From: JACQHM01 sp964535215
GTDB lineage: Bacteria > Methylomirabilota > Methylomirabilia > Methylomirabilales > JACQHM01
Direction of reading: 5' to 3'
DNA length: 18,886 nucleotides
Assembly: GCA_964535215.1 (NCBI GenBank)
Contig: CAZHST010000053.1
Coordinates: 1-18,886 of the forward strand
Part shown: one piece after another, positions 6,966-14,556 of the stretch
How the letters are laid out: each line of letters starts with the position of its first letter
Position numbering within the stretch: position 1 is the stretch's first letter
Made by a program: the position numbers and the translations under genes
Notes under the pieces: generated by a model
Told to the model about the DNA's origin: nothing
What the model saw: only the letters and a program-made list of their open reading frames with translations
Databases searched by the model: none

Positions 6966-6995
6966 TTGACAGGAGGTCGTTTGGGAGGGTAAGAG
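6966..6995 (+). promoter_or_regulatory. Probable promoter of the pterin/queuosine cluster
   Basis: A perfect -35 TTGACA (6966-6971) is followed after 18 nt by TAAGAG (6990-6995). Transcription would start about 24 nt before the first gene, which has AAGGAGG at 7013-7019. Confidence 0.5.
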
Positions 6996-7025
6996 GAAGG
7001 GAAAGGGAGCGGAAGGAGGTTCACC

Positions 7026-7394
7026 ATGAGTGCTCCAACGATGGAGGAACTCAAACAGCGAAGGTGTCAGCCCTGTGAGGGAGGCGTTCAGCCCTTCTCC
7101 CGACAGCAGGCGGAGGACTACCTGACCCACCTCCAGGGCTGGGAGTTATCAGCGGACGGCAAGTCCATCCGCCGCACCTACACCATGCGGTGGTTCATGG
7201 ATGCCATCGAGCTGATCCAGAAGATTGCCGAGATCGCCGAGGAGGAGCAGCATCACCCGGATCTCCATCTGACCGGGTACAGGCGGCTGACGGTTGAGTT
7301 ATCCACCCATGCCATCGGCGGGCTTTCGGAGAACGACTTCATCCTGGCGGCCAAGATCGAGGCGCTGCCAAAACCCTTGAAACAGCCGTCGTAA
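7026..7394 (+). CDS. Pterin-4a-carbinolamine dehydratase
   Basis: This family dehydrates 4a-hydroxytetrahydropterins, regenerating pterin cofactors after aromatic amino-acid hydroxylation; in bacteria lacking such hydroxylases it is thought to act in other pterin routes. The 122-aa product has the family N-terminus C-x-P-C-E-G-G (C14, C17), WEL near 39-41, and the core EEEQHHPDLHLTGYRRLTVEL with HHPD at 76-79, then H95 in STHAIGGLSENDF, giving the active-site histidines. Length fits the family. AAGGAGG 7 nt before the ATG fixes the start. It is first in a tight cluster with queD, queC and folE, so it probably works on pterins made from the FolE product; which one is not known. Confidence 0.9.
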   Translation: MSAPTMEELKQRRCQPCEGGVQPFSRQQAEDYLTHLQGWELSADGKSIRRTYTMRWFMDAIELIQKIAEIAEEEQHHPDLHLTGYRRLTVELSTHAIGGLSENDFILAAKIEALPKPLKQPS

Positions 7395-7404
7395 GGAGGG
7401 GATG

Positions 7405-7830
7405 ATGTTTGAGGTGTCGCGGGAGATCGAGTTCTCCTACGGCCATCGCCTCAGGGATTACAGCGGCAAATGCCGTCTGGCTCATGGCCATAATGGCCGG
7501 GTCATTATCACCCTGGCCGCCGAACTGAACCCTCTCGGGATGGTCGTGGATTTCAGCGAGATCGACGCGAGCCTGAAGAGCTGGATTGACCAGACCCTCG
7601 ACCATCGCATGATCCTCCGGGAAGACGATCCGTTGGCGGAGGTCCTCCGGGCCGAGGGGGAGCCGGTGGTCACCCTGAAAGACAACCCGACGGCGGAGGT
7701 GATCGCCAAGCTGATCTTCGATTACGCAGCCTCTCAAGGGTTGCCGGTGCAAGCGGTCACCCTCTACGAGACCTCAAAAGCCTGGGCCCGGTACCCGGGG
7801 AGGCCGCCAGGGGGGAATGATGCCGGATGA
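7405..7830 (+). CDS. queD: 6-carboxy-tetrahydropterin synthase / 6-pyruvoyl-tetrahydropterin synthase family
   Basis: QueD turns dihydroneopterin triphosphate, the FolE product, into 6-carboxy-tetrahydropterin, an early step to queuosine and 7-deazaguanines. The 141-aa product has the zinc histidines H14 (FSYGHRL) and H27/H29 (AHGHN) and the catalytic Cys C23 in GKCRLAHGHN, so it is the QueD/PTPS type rather than the Glu-containing folate type. The C-terminal VTLYETSKAWARY carries the conserved Glu. I chose ATG 7405 over the adjacent ATG 7402 because GGAGGGG (7395-7401) abuts 7402. It overlaps queC. With folE next door a role in queuosine is likely, but a tetrahydrobiopterin-like role, hinted by the dehydratase neighbour, cannot be excluded. 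Confidence 0.9.
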   Translation: MFEVSREIEFSYGHRLRDYSGKCRLAHGHNGRVIITLAAELNPLGMVVDFSEIDASLKSWIDQTLDHRMILREDDPLAEVLRAEGEPVVTLKDNPTAEVIAKLIFDYAASQGLPVQAVTLYETSKAWARYPGRPPGGNDAG

Positions 7831-8509
7831 GCGGGTCGCCTGCCTGACGAGCGGCGGCTTAGACAGCGGGGTCCTCCTCGGCGAACTGGCCAGGACCTCC
7901 CGCGTCCTTCCCGTTTACATCCGCTCCGGGTTGAGGTGGGAGGACGTGGAGCTCTCCTGGCTGGTCCGGTTCCTCGAGGCGATCCAAAGCGACCGTATTG
8001 AGACCCTGCGGATCCTGACCATGCCCCTTCAGGATCTTTACGGAACGCACTGGAGCCTGGGAAAGGGCCCGGTGCCTGATGCCCGGTCGCCGGATGAGGC
8101 GATGTTCCTGCCGGGGAGGAATATCCTGCTCCTCGCCAAGCTCGCCGTGCTGGCCGGCCTTGAACGGATCAAGACGATTGCGATAGGCTCCCTGGGAGGG
8201 AATCCTTTTCCGGACGCCACCCCGGAGTTCTTCACCTCCTTCGAACAAGCCCTCTCCATGGGGCTTGCCTGGCCGACCACGATCCATGCCCCCTTCCGGC
8301 ACCTCTCGAAGGCCCAGGTGATCCACCGGGGAAGGGATCTGCCGTTGGAACTCACCTTCTCCTGTGTCAGGCCTGTCGGCTCCCTCCACTGTGGCCAGTG
8401 CAACAAGTGCGCCGAACGGCGGCGGGCCTTTGCCGCCGCCGGCCTTGAGGATCGAACGAGATATGCGAGGGAAAAGGGGGGAAGAGTTTCCCATGAACTG
8501 GAAGTTTGA
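7820..8509 (+). CDS. queC: 7-cyano-7-deazaguanine (preQ0) synthase
   Basis: QueC uses ATP and ammonia to convert 7-carboxy-7-deazaguanine to preQ0. The 229-aa product starts with the PP-loop SGGLDS (11-16). LPGRNILLL (from 98) is the usual mid-protein motif. Four zinc cysteines lie in a C-x8-C-x2-C-x2-C layout (C182, C191, C194, C197), followed by ERRRAFAAAGLEDRTRY. The region between the PP-loop and LPGRN is divergent from common QueC. ATG 7820 is preferred to 7817 because of spacing from AGGGGGG (7809-7815). It overlaps queD by 11 nt and folE by 17 nt, suggesting translational coupling. queE, needed between QueD and QueC, is not in this window. Confidence 0.9.
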   Translation: MPDERVACLTSGGLDSGVLLGELARTSRVLPVYIRSGLRWEDVELSWLVRFLEAIQSDRIETLRILTMPLQDLYGTHWSLGKGPVPDARSPDEAMFLPGRNILLLAKLAVLAGLERIKTIAIGSLGGNPFPDATPEFFTSFEQALSMGLAWPTTIHAPFRHLSKAQVIHRGRDLPLELTFSCVRPVGSLHCGQCNKCAERRRAFAAAGLEDRTRYAREKGGRVSHELEV

Positions 8510-9122
8510 CAAGGAGCGCGTCATCAGGGCCGCCCGGGAACTCCTCATCGCCATCGGCGAAGACCCGGAACGCCCGGGCCTTGTGGGAACGGCCGAGCGT
8601 TTTGCCGATGCCTGGGAGGAGATCCTTGCCGGCTATGGCGAAGATGAGAAGGAGGTCCTGAAGGTGGTCTTTGACGAGATCACCCTCCTGGAGGCCACGA
8701 ATGATGCCAACTACCTGCCGGATCCTGTGATCATCAAAGACATCGAGATCTACAGCCTCTGCGAGCATCACCTCCTTCCCATTCGCGGCCGAGCCTTGAT
8801 CGCCTATGTCCCGAATGGCGGACGGATCCTGGGGCTCTCGAAGATCCCCCGCCTGGTCGAGGTCTACACCCGCCGCCTCCAGGTCCAGGAGCGTTTCACG
8901 GCCCAGATCGCCAATGCCCTCATGAACGCCGAACGACTCAAGCCCCTTGGGGTCATGGTCGTGACCCGGTGCGTGCACTTCTGCATGCTCATGCGGGGGG
9001 TGGAGAAGCAGCTCTCCTACGTGATCGTCCCGGCCATTCGGGGTCTTTTCCTCGAACGACGGGAGCTGGAGAGCAAGGTCCAGAGCTACGCCCAGGAGTA
9101 CTTCAGCCCCCACGGCCCGTAA
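8493..9122 (+). CDS. folE: GTP cyclohydrolase I
   Basis: FolE opens GTP to 7,8-dihydroneopterin triphosphate, feeding both folate and queuosine synthesis. The 209-aa product has the zinc site C90 with H92/H93 in SLCEHHLLP, then GLSKIPRLVEVYTRRLQVQER, and C164 in VHFCMLMRGV as the third zinc ligand. The segment before it reads VVTRC rather than the common VVxEA, and GTAERF stands for the usual GTPxRV, so it is a somewhat divergent member. ATG 8493 is used because homologous sequence begins here; longer in-frame starts inside queC (e.g. 8463) look like queC sequence. It overlaps queC by 17 nt and is followed 24 nt later by pyrF. Confidence 0.94.
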   Translation: MNWKFDKERVIRAARELLIAIGEDPERPGLVGTAERFADAWEEILAGYGEDEKEVLKVVFDEITLLEATNDANYLPDPVIIKDIEIYSLCEHHLLPIRGRALIAYVPNGGRILGLSKIPRLVEVYTRRLQVQERFTAQIANALMNAERLKPLGVMVVTRCVHFCMLMRGVEKQLSYVIVPAIRGLFLERRELESKVQSYAQEYFSPHGP

Positions 9123-9146
9123 GCCATAGGAGGAGAGGGGAGGGTT

Positions 9147-9899
9147 ATGCCCGCGATTGACGCGAGAGAGCGCCTCATCGTCGCCTTAGATGTCCCGGCG
9201 GTTGAAGAGGCCAAGAGGCTGATCCGGCAGCTCGAGGGGCTCGTTTCCTTCTTCAAAATCGGGCTCGAACTCCAGTTGGCGGCCGGGGCCGATTTTGTTC
9301 GGTGGCTCATCCAACAGGAGAAAAAGGTCTTTCTGGACTACAAGTACTTTGATATCGAAGAGACGATCAAACGGGCGGTGGCGCAGGTGGCGGCCATCGG
9401 TGTGAGCTTCCTCACCGTCCACGGAAGTGGAGGGATTATCAGGGCTGCTGTCGAAGGTCGGGGGCAGGGTCCGTTGAAGGTTCTCGCGGTGACCGTCCTG
9501 ACCAGTTTGGATGCCCTGGACATCCGGGATCTCGGCTTTGAGTGCTCCGTTGAAGAGCTGGTGTTGTATCGGGTCAGGAAGGCCCTGGAGGCCGGATGTG
9601 ATGGGGTGATTGCCTCAGGTCATGAAGCCCGGGCGATCAGAGAGCTGGCCAAAGATCGCCTGTTAATCGTCACACCTGGGATCAGACCAGCCGGCACAGG
9701 GAGAAACGAGCATAAACGCTCGGTGACACCTGCCGAAGCGATCGAGGCCGGGGCGGACTATCTGGTCGTTGGTCGTCCGATCAGGGACGCCAAGGACCCC
9801 CGGGGGGCTGCGGAGAGGATCCTGGCTGAGATGCAATCGGCTTTTGACAGCCGGAGCCTCCCCTCCGGGCCCGCTCCCGGAACGGCGGCACGGTCATGA
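9147..9899 (+). CDS. pyrF: Orotidine 5'-phosphate decarboxylase
   Basis: PyrF makes UMP from OMP, the last step of de novo UMP synthesis. In the 250-aa product the N-terminal LIVALDVPAVEEA and FFKIGLEL are standard. The catalytic D-x-K-x-x-D is D64-K66-D69 in FLDYKYFDI; the residues are kept, although the family more often shows DLKFHDIP there. VTPGIRPAG and ADYLVVGRPIRDAKDP are the phosphate-binding motifs of the barrel. The last ~20 residues are a low-complexity tail. AGGAGGAGAGGGGAGGG precedes the ATG. It is the last gene of the cluster and ends against a convergent gene, with a nested inverted repeat over both stop codons. Confidence 0.94.
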   Translation: MPAIDARERLIVALDVPAVEEAKRLIRQLEGLVSFFKIGLELQLAAGADFVRWLIQQEKKVFLDYKYFDIEETIKRAVAQVAAIGVSFLTVHGSGGIIRAAVEGRGQGPLKVLAVTVLTSLDALDIRDLGFECSVEELVLYRVRKALEAGCDGVIASGHEARAIRELAKDRLLIVTPGIRPAGTGRNEHKRSVTPAEAIEAGADYLVVGRPIRDAKDPRGAAERILAEMQSAFDSRSLPSGPAPGTAARS

Positions 9900-9941
9900 G
9901 GGAGAGGGGCATGGGGCAGCCCCTGCCGCCGGGGCCTCATG
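9895..9941. terminator. Nested inverted repeat between convergent genes, possible bidirectional terminator
   Basis: Outer arms CATGAGG (9895-9901) and CCTCATG (9935-9941) contain the stop codons of pyrF and of the dehalogenase. Inside, AGGGGC (9905-9910) pairs with GCCCCT (9919-9924). No U tract follows on either side, so termination is only suggested. Confidence 0.4.
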
Positions 9942-10830
9942 GTTCCCTCGGGATTCGCGCGAGAAAGGCGGCAATCGCCTGGCCGATCTCGGCCGGGGAG
10001 TCTTCCTGGAGGAAATGGAGCCCTCTGACCGTGACCTCCTGCTGGTTCGGCCACGCCCGGCAAAACTCCCGCTGCGCCCCCACCAGGATCACCCCTGGAT
10101 CCCCGTTGATGAAGAGCTTCGGCACCTCGCTCCCAGCCAGCCACCTGGCGTAGCGATCCACAATCTCTACGACATCAGCCGGCTCCCCGTCCAGAGGAAG
10201 CTCCCGGGGCCACGTCAGGGTCGGTCGCCGGGACTCACCCGGTTCCAGGTAGGGGCGGCGGTAGGTGGCCATCTCCTCCTCGGTTAAGGGTCGTAACACG
10301 CTGGCCGGAAGGATCCGCTCGACAAACACGTTCTTCTGCAGGATGATCTCCTCACCGGCCGGGGAGCGCATGGCCTGGAAGAGGGGACGGGCCCGCTCGG
10401 GCCATTCCTCCCAGGTCAGGGGTCGGACGATCGCCTCCAGATAGACGAGACCCCTGACCCGGTCCGGGTGGCGGAACGCCCAGTAGAACCCGAGGGCCGA
10501 GCCCCAATCATGGCCGACCAGCGTGACGTTCTTGGTCAATCCAAGCGCCTCGAACCAGGCATCCAGATAGCGGGCGTGGTCCACAAAGCGATAGGAGCCG
10601 TCGGGGGCCTTACCGGAGCTCCCCATCCCGACCAGATCAGGGGCCAGGCAGCGGCCAAGCCCCTCCCCATGGGGGATGACGTTTCGCCAGAGATACGAGG
10701 ATGTCGGGTTCCCGTGCAGGAAGACGACAGGGTCCCCTGCCCCGGTATCAATGTAGGCTATTTCGGTGCCGAGGACGGCGAGTCGCCGTCGTTCGTAGGG
10801 GTCAGCCGCTGAAATGGCAGGATGGGTCAC
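9937..10830 (-). CDS. dhaA: Haloalkane dehalogenase, HLD-II (DhaA) type
   Basis: An alpha/beta hydrolase that cleaves carbon-halogen bonds of haloalkanes with water; this member (297 aa) closely matches the Rhodococcus DhaA pattern. HGNPTSSYLWRN carries the halide-stabilising Asn (N41, the same number as in DhaA). GHDWGSALGF has the nucleophile D108 and halide-binding W109, E132 in YLEAIVRP is the HLD-II catalytic acid, and H272 in GLHFLQEDSP is the base. EEWPERARPLFQAMRS and RPLTEEEMATYR match the cap region. There is no signal peptide. The GTG start overlaps the hpnR stop (GTGA) and has AAGGAGGGAG upstream. The complete site argues for a true dehalogenase; the natural substrate is unknown. 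Confidence 0.9.
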   Translation of the reverse strand: MTHPAISAADPYERRRLAVLGTEIAYIDTGAGDPVVFLHGNPTSSYLWRNVIPHGEGLGRCLAPDLVGMGSSGKAPDGSYRFVDHARYLDAWFEALGLTKNVTLVGHDWGSALGFYWAFRHPDRVRGLVYLEAIVRPLTWEEWPERARPLFQAMRSPAGEEIILQKNVFVERILPASVLRPLTEEEMATYRRPYLEPGESRRPTLTWPRELPLDGEPADVVEIVDRYARWLAGSEVPKLFINGDPGVILVGAQREFCRAWPNQQEVTVRGLHFLQEDSPAEIGQAIAAFLARIPREP

Positions 10831-12386
10831 GGGTCTCCCTCCTTGACTCCTGACCCCAGCGGATCAGCCTGTTGGGATCGGGAAGCTTCCTCTCCCGGGC
10901 GGGTCGCTGCCGGTTTGGCCGACCGCGGACTGTGGACGTAGAGGTGGGCAGGCGTCGGCTTGGAAGTTCCTTGTACAGGCGGCTTCAGGGCGTATTTCAC
11001 CTCCCGGAAGTGGTCCGCGTACTGCCGCTCCGGGTTGTAGACCTTGCGAAATTTCCAGAGCATCGTGACGAAATTCGTCTGCCCCTGAAGGAGCAACCGA
11101 ACGGCCGTGGAAGCAGTCCGCCGGAGGGCAGCAAAGCCCAAATGCTTCCGGTTCAACACGGCCTGGGTCCTGACCAGCTCCTCATAGAACTGTTTCAGGG
11201 GAAGCGTCGTCGGCAGGACCGCGTGCTGGACATCGAAGAGCCGGTAATCCAGGGAGGTCAGCTTCCGGGCCTCGGTGAACCAGGTCTCCGTCCCCGGATA
11301 GGGGGTGTTCACGGTGAGGTGGACAATCTCCGGGACGCTCTGGGCCCACTCCCGAACAAGCCGGAACCGGTCCTCATCCCAAGAAGGATCGGCGATGATG
11401 TTGATGGCCACCCTGACGCCAAGGGCCCGCGCCACCTCCAGGGCCTTGAAGTTCTCGCTGGGGGTCACCCGCTTCCGGTAGAGCTTGAGCCCCTCCTCGT
11501 CCAGGGCCTCCAACCCCAGGAACATGTATTTCAACCCCAGCCGCTTCCAGTAGGCAAAGACCTCCTGGTTGCGGAGGAGGACATCGCACCGGGTCTCCAG
11601 GTAGTACCGCTTCCGGATCTGCCGCTTCTCGATCTCCCTCCCGATCGCCATCCCGTGCTCCGGATGGATGAAGGCGACATCATCCACGATAAAGACGTTA
11701 GGCTCTTTTATCCGGGCCAGATCCTCGGCCGCCACCTCGGGAGAGACCTGCCGGTAGCTCCGGCCGTAGAACGTCCAGGCGCTGCAGAAGGCACAGTCCC
11801 AGGGGCAGCCCCGGGTGAACTCAATCGAGGCGCAGGGGTCCAGGACGCCGATGAAGTACCTGTGCCGTTTGTGGGTAAGATCCCGAGCCGGGAGGTGCTG
11901 GTCTAAACTGTCCAGGAGCCGGGGCGGAGGGCCCATGCCCTGGAGCGTCACCACCCCGGGCAGCGTATGAAGGCCCCCCGCGGGGAGCGCCTCCAGGAGC
12001 TGCGGGGTGATCGCCTCCCCCTCCCCCCGGACCACACAGTCAATCGCCCCCTTCGCATGGTCGAGGAGCTCCATGGGGATGAAGGAGGCGCTGTGCCCTC
12101 CCACAAAGACAAAGCACGACGGGAGGCGGCGTTTCGTCGCCACGGCCAGATCCACCACCTCCGGCACGTTCGCCAGGTAGTTCAGCGAAAACCCCACCGC
12201 CTGGGGCCGGAAGTCGCGAAGCGCCCGAAAATAGTCTTCGTGATGGAAGAGCTGGAGATCCAGGAGCCGGACCGCATGGCCGGCTGACCGGACGGCCTGG
12301 GCGACCCGTTCCAAGCCAAGCGGTTCTAACCGGAGGTAGATCTCGGAATACATCAAGGGGCTCGGATGGACCAACAGGACCTTCAT
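10827..12386 (-). CDS. hpnR: Hopanoid C-3 methylase, B12-binding radical SAM
   Basis: HpnR methylates bacteriohopanepolyols at ring position C-3 to make 3-methylhopanoids. The 519-aa product has a B12-binding-like domain (about 1-135) starting MKVLLVHPSPLMYSEIYLRL, then a radical SAM domain from about 185 with the 4Fe-4S motif C-x3-C-x2-C (C194, C198, C201 in RGCPWDCAFC). DPCASIEFTRGCPWDC, SAWTFYGRSYR, VFIVDDVAFI, LKYMFLGLEA and NTPYPGTE are typical HpnR stretches as I recall them. Homology starts at ATG 12386; there is no clear ribosome binding site, so coupling to the upstream pagL-like gene (40 nt away) is possible. 3-Methylhopanoids are known from aerobic methanotrophs and NC10 bacteria. 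Confidence 0.88.
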   Translation of the reverse strand: MKVLLVHPSPLMYSEIYLRLEPLGLERVAQAVRSAGHAVRLLDLQLFHHEDYFRALRDFRPQAVGFSLNYLANVPEVVDLAVATKRRLPSCFVFVGGHSASFIPMELLDHAKGAIDCVVRGEGEAITPQLLEALPAGGLHTLPGVVTLQGMGPPPRLLDSLDQHLPARDLTHKRHRYFIGVLDPCASIEFTRGCPWDCAFCSAWTFYGRSYRQVSPEVAAEDLARIKEPNVFIVDDVAFIHPEHGMAIGREIEKRQIRKRYYLETRCDVLLRNQEVFAYWKRLGLKYMFLGLEALDEEGLKLYRKRVTPSENFKALEVARALGVRVAINIIADPSWDEDRFRLVREWAQSVPEIVHLTVNTPYPGTETWFTEARKLTSLDYRLFDVQHAVLPTTLPLKQFYEELVRTQAVLNRKHLGFAALRRTASTAVRLLLQGQTNFVTMLWKFRKVYNPERQYADHFREVKYALKPPVQGTSKPTPAHLYVHSPRSAKPAATRPGEEASRSQQADPLGSGVKEGDP

Positions 12387-12426
12387 CGGTGGATGACCAT
12401 CAACACCGTTAGACCTAGAGAGGGGC

Positions 12427-13068
12427 CTACCGGAAAAGGGAGAAGCCGAGCAGGAGGAAGTCGGCGTTGAACCCTGGGTTATCTTCGGTGAGGCCCGCAT
12501 CCGAGATGTGGTGGAACCGGTATTCCACGCTCAGGGCAGCCCCCTTGCTAAGGACATAGCGGAGGCCCACCCCGATCTGCAAGGTGAAGTTGAACTGGGA
12601 GGCCCGGAACTGGGACAACGGGTCCCGGGATTGGGGCGTCGAGAGCAGGAGCCCCGCTCCCCCCTCCAGAAACGGGACCAGCCGGGTCCCCGTGCGCAGA
12701 TCATAGTGGAGGAGCCCGGTGAGCCCTCCCCCATAGATCGTCTGGGACCCAAAGGCCGGGCTCGACTCAAAAGCCAGGAGGACGGGAACAGCCTCGACAA
12801 CCACTTCAAGGCTCCCCTGCCAGGGGGGCTTCCCCTGGAGCTGGGTGAAGACATACCCGACCCGGGGCAGAAAGCCAAAGAAGTCGATCCCGGATGTGGC
12901 CGGTCCTAATCCGTTGGTGAGGCCGTACCCTGTCTTGACCCCCCACTCTATTGTCCCTTTCTTCAAGATCTCCTCACCTTCGAAGGAGCCCGCCCAGGAA
13001 AATCCCCAGGTCAGCGAGAGCACAAGCACCAAGGATACCCCGATATCCAGCCAACGCTTCCCCAACAC
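12427..13068 (-). CDS. PagL-like lipid A 3-O-deacylase / acyloxyacyl hydrolase, outer-membrane barrel
   Basis: PagL-family enzymes are outer-membrane beta-barrels that remove the 3-O-acyl chain of lipid A. The 213-aa product has a signal peptide (hydrophobic core to about residue 26, ending SWAGS). The rest alternates polar and hydrophobic residues as barrel strands do and ends in Phe-Arg (LLGFSLFR). The C-terminal stretch with EYRFHHISDAGLTEDNPG matches the PagL catalytic H-x-S region (the second His and the Ser two later). The start is GTG 13068 or TTG 13065; AGGAGG (13077-13072) suits the TTG spacing better. It is the first gene of an operon with hpnR and the dehalogenase, both envelope-lipid genes in the first two places. 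Length fits the family. Confidence 0.8.
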   Translation of the reverse strand: MLGKRWLDIGVSLVLVLSLTWGFSWAGSFEGEEILKKGTIEWGVKTGYGLTNGLGPATSGIDFFGFLPRVGYVFTQLQGKPPWQGSLEVVVEAVPVLLAFESSPAFGSQTIYGGGLTGLLHYDLRTGTRLVPFLEGGAGLLLSTPQSRDPLSQFRASQFNFTLQIGVGLRYVLSKGAALSVEYRFHHISDAGLTEDNPGFNADFLLLGFSLFR

Positions 13069-13163
13069 CCACCTCCTTTCTGAACGCCCCCTTCAAAGAA
13101 GAGCCCACCCCTGATAAGGTTCTTTGAGAACGGAGCTCCCTCCTCAAATTCTAGAGTAAGACG

Positions 13164-13192
13164 ATAATAGCTGAACGGTCGAGCCCTGTCAA
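13164..13192 (-). promoter_or_regulatory. Strong sigma-70 promoter of the pagL-hpnR-dhaA operon
   Basis: On the minus strand a perfect -35 TTGACA (13192-13187) lies exactly 17 nt from TATTAT (13169-13164). The -35 overlaps the stop codon of the upstream membrane-protein gene. Transcription would start near 13157, with a leader of about 90 nt. Confidence 0.75.
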
Positions 13193-14013
13193 AGGTCGGA
13201 GAGCCGCCGCTGTTTTGACCTTCCCAGGGCGAGAGCCTGCTTGATCAGGGTAAGGATTGATCCTGGATGCCTGGTATAGCGCTCGAGGAGCAGGCCGAGG
13301 GCGATGCCGTAAGCGATGTGGGGGATGAGACTCCCGATGAACACGCCGTTCAAGAGCCCTTTCCCCAATTTCAGCCCGAAGTAGCCGGTATCCATGGCGA
13401 TCACCATCGGGGGGGTCGTCATCATCCCCACCTCGATGATCAAGCCCCAGATCAGGCCCCCCCACCACCTGGTCCGGCCGCAGAGGAGCGTGTAAGTGAG
13501 GCCGAAGCAGGCGCTGACCCAGTAGTGGTAAAGGGAGCCCACGAGATCAGAAAGCGGGGTAGGGCCGAGGGCCATGGTGTCGAGGATCAGCACGCCGAAC
13601 ATCCGGGGCATATTCCCCGGTAACAGGCCCAGGCTGAAACTCGTGAGCCGGAACACATCCAGCGCCGCCGTTGCGCCGAACCCCACCCAGATCCCGGTCC
13701 AGATCCGATTGGTCAGCCGCGGGAGCCTGAGCCCGGTTGCCACAGCCCAGACCAGGGCGAGGAGGAGGAGGGAGGGCAGAAGCGCCCAGCGGACCAGGAT
13801 CGGCATTCCAGGCATCCCGGGGGTGAGGGCCACAACGAGGACGTTGGGGCCGATGGCGGCGGGGATCGCCCCTAGGCCGGTGAGGACAAGCTCCAAGAGG
13901 GAGGCCGGTGGCCCGGGCTCCGGCACCGGGACGCTCCGGCGTCGGAGAAGCCCAACCGCCATGATCCCGAGCCCTGCCAGGACGAAGAGGAGATCGGTCG
14001 GGGTGATCAACAT
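13189..14013 (-). CDS. Polytopic membrane protein of unknown function
   Basis: A 274-aa integral inner-membrane protein that I do not recognise. Hydrophobic segments lie at about 8-23, 39-66, 75-95, 104-131, 134-147, 163-180, 186-208 and 220-245, so seven or eight helices. Between the first two is a Pro-rich loop (VPVPEPGPP). The segment GIWVGFGATAALDVFRL and a proline-bearing MMTTPPMVIAMD are the most distinctive stretches and might be conserved sites. The C-terminus is basic (RSKQRRLSDL) and probably cytoplasmic. GGAGGTGAG precedes the ATG. It is the last gene of the sigma-factor operon, 28 nt after the DUF302 gene; the next promoter overlaps its stop. Confidence 0.75.
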   Translation of the reverse strand: MLITPTDLLFVLAGLGIMAVGLLRRRSVPVPEPGPPASLLELVLTGLGAIPAAIGPNVLVVALTPGMPGMPILVRWALLPSLLLLALVWAVATGLRLPRLTNRIWTGIWVGFGATAALDVFRLTSFSLGLLPGNMPRMFGVLILDTMALGPTPLSDLVGSLYHYWVSACFGLTYTLLCGRTRWWGGLIWGLIIEVGMMTTPPMVIAMDTGYFGLKLGKGLLNGVFIGSLIPHIAYGIALGLLLERYTRHPGSILTLIKQALALGRSKQRRLSDL

Positions 14014-14041
14014 CGGGTCTCACCTCCCACAAATGCTGGCG

Positions 14042-14515
14042 CTACTTCGTGGCCTCCGCCACGATTTCCTCCAGCATCTTATCCATCATCTGACCGATCT
14101 TGGTGAGCAGCTCTTTGCCGTAGCTCCCGAAGCCGCCTGAAGGTTTGTAGTAGCTTACCACTGCCTTGCCGTCGGCCCGCTCGTAGACGAAGATCTTCAG
14201 CGGCATTTCCAAGCCGGCCTCCGGGTTCTGGGGAAGAACCGTCTTCATCATGTCCGGCTTGCCAAACTCGAGGGTTTTGCTCCCCTTGATGCTCGCCCCC
14301 ACCATCCGGAGCATGTTCTGATGGTCGAGGACAGCCACAATCATCATGCCCCGCTTTTTGAGGGCGGTCTCGAGCTCTTTCACCGTCTGGTTGAATCCAC
14401 TGTTGGAGACCTTGTCGATTCTCGACAAGCTTTGAGCGCGTGCGAACCCTGTGTGAAGCAGAAGAGCTAAGGTGAGGAGCATAGACAGCCCGCTGAGAGT
14501 TATTCTGGGTTTCAT
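14042..14515 (-). CDS. Exported DUF302-family protein
   Basis: The 157-aa product has a clear signal peptide, a hydrophobic core at about 8-24 and cleavage probably after ARA or AQ near 27. The mature part matches the DUF302 fold: F-x-x-T-V-x-E-L-E-x-A-L-K-x-R-G near the start (from 41), AVLDHQNMLRMVG, a GKPDMMKTVL segment, MPLKIFVYE, and VVSYYKPS before a helical C-terminus. DUF302 proteins are small domains with no firmly established biochemistry, often found near redox or sulfur genes. AGGAGG sits 7 nt before the ATG. It follows the selenothioredoxin-like gene by 41 nt and is probably in the same transcript, so both likely act in the periplasm. Confidence 0.85.
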   Translation of the reverse strand: MKPRITLSGLSMLLTLALLLHTGFARAQSLSRIDKVSNSGFNQTVKELETALKKRGMMIVAVLDHQNMLRMVGASIKGSKTLEFGKPDMMKTVLPQNPEAGLEMPLKIFVYERADGKAVVSYYKPSGGFGSYGKELLTKIGQMMDKMLEEIVAEATK

Positions 14516-14556
14516 CGTTTCCTCCTAATGTTCAAGGTCCTGATGGTTGCCCTACT

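Noticed and set aside
10872..11906. Long open frame on the plus strand opposite hpnR
   Set aside because: It is antisense to a clearly recognised gene, has low-complexity Pro/Gly/Arg-rich translation and no family motif; such frames are common in GC-rich DNA.
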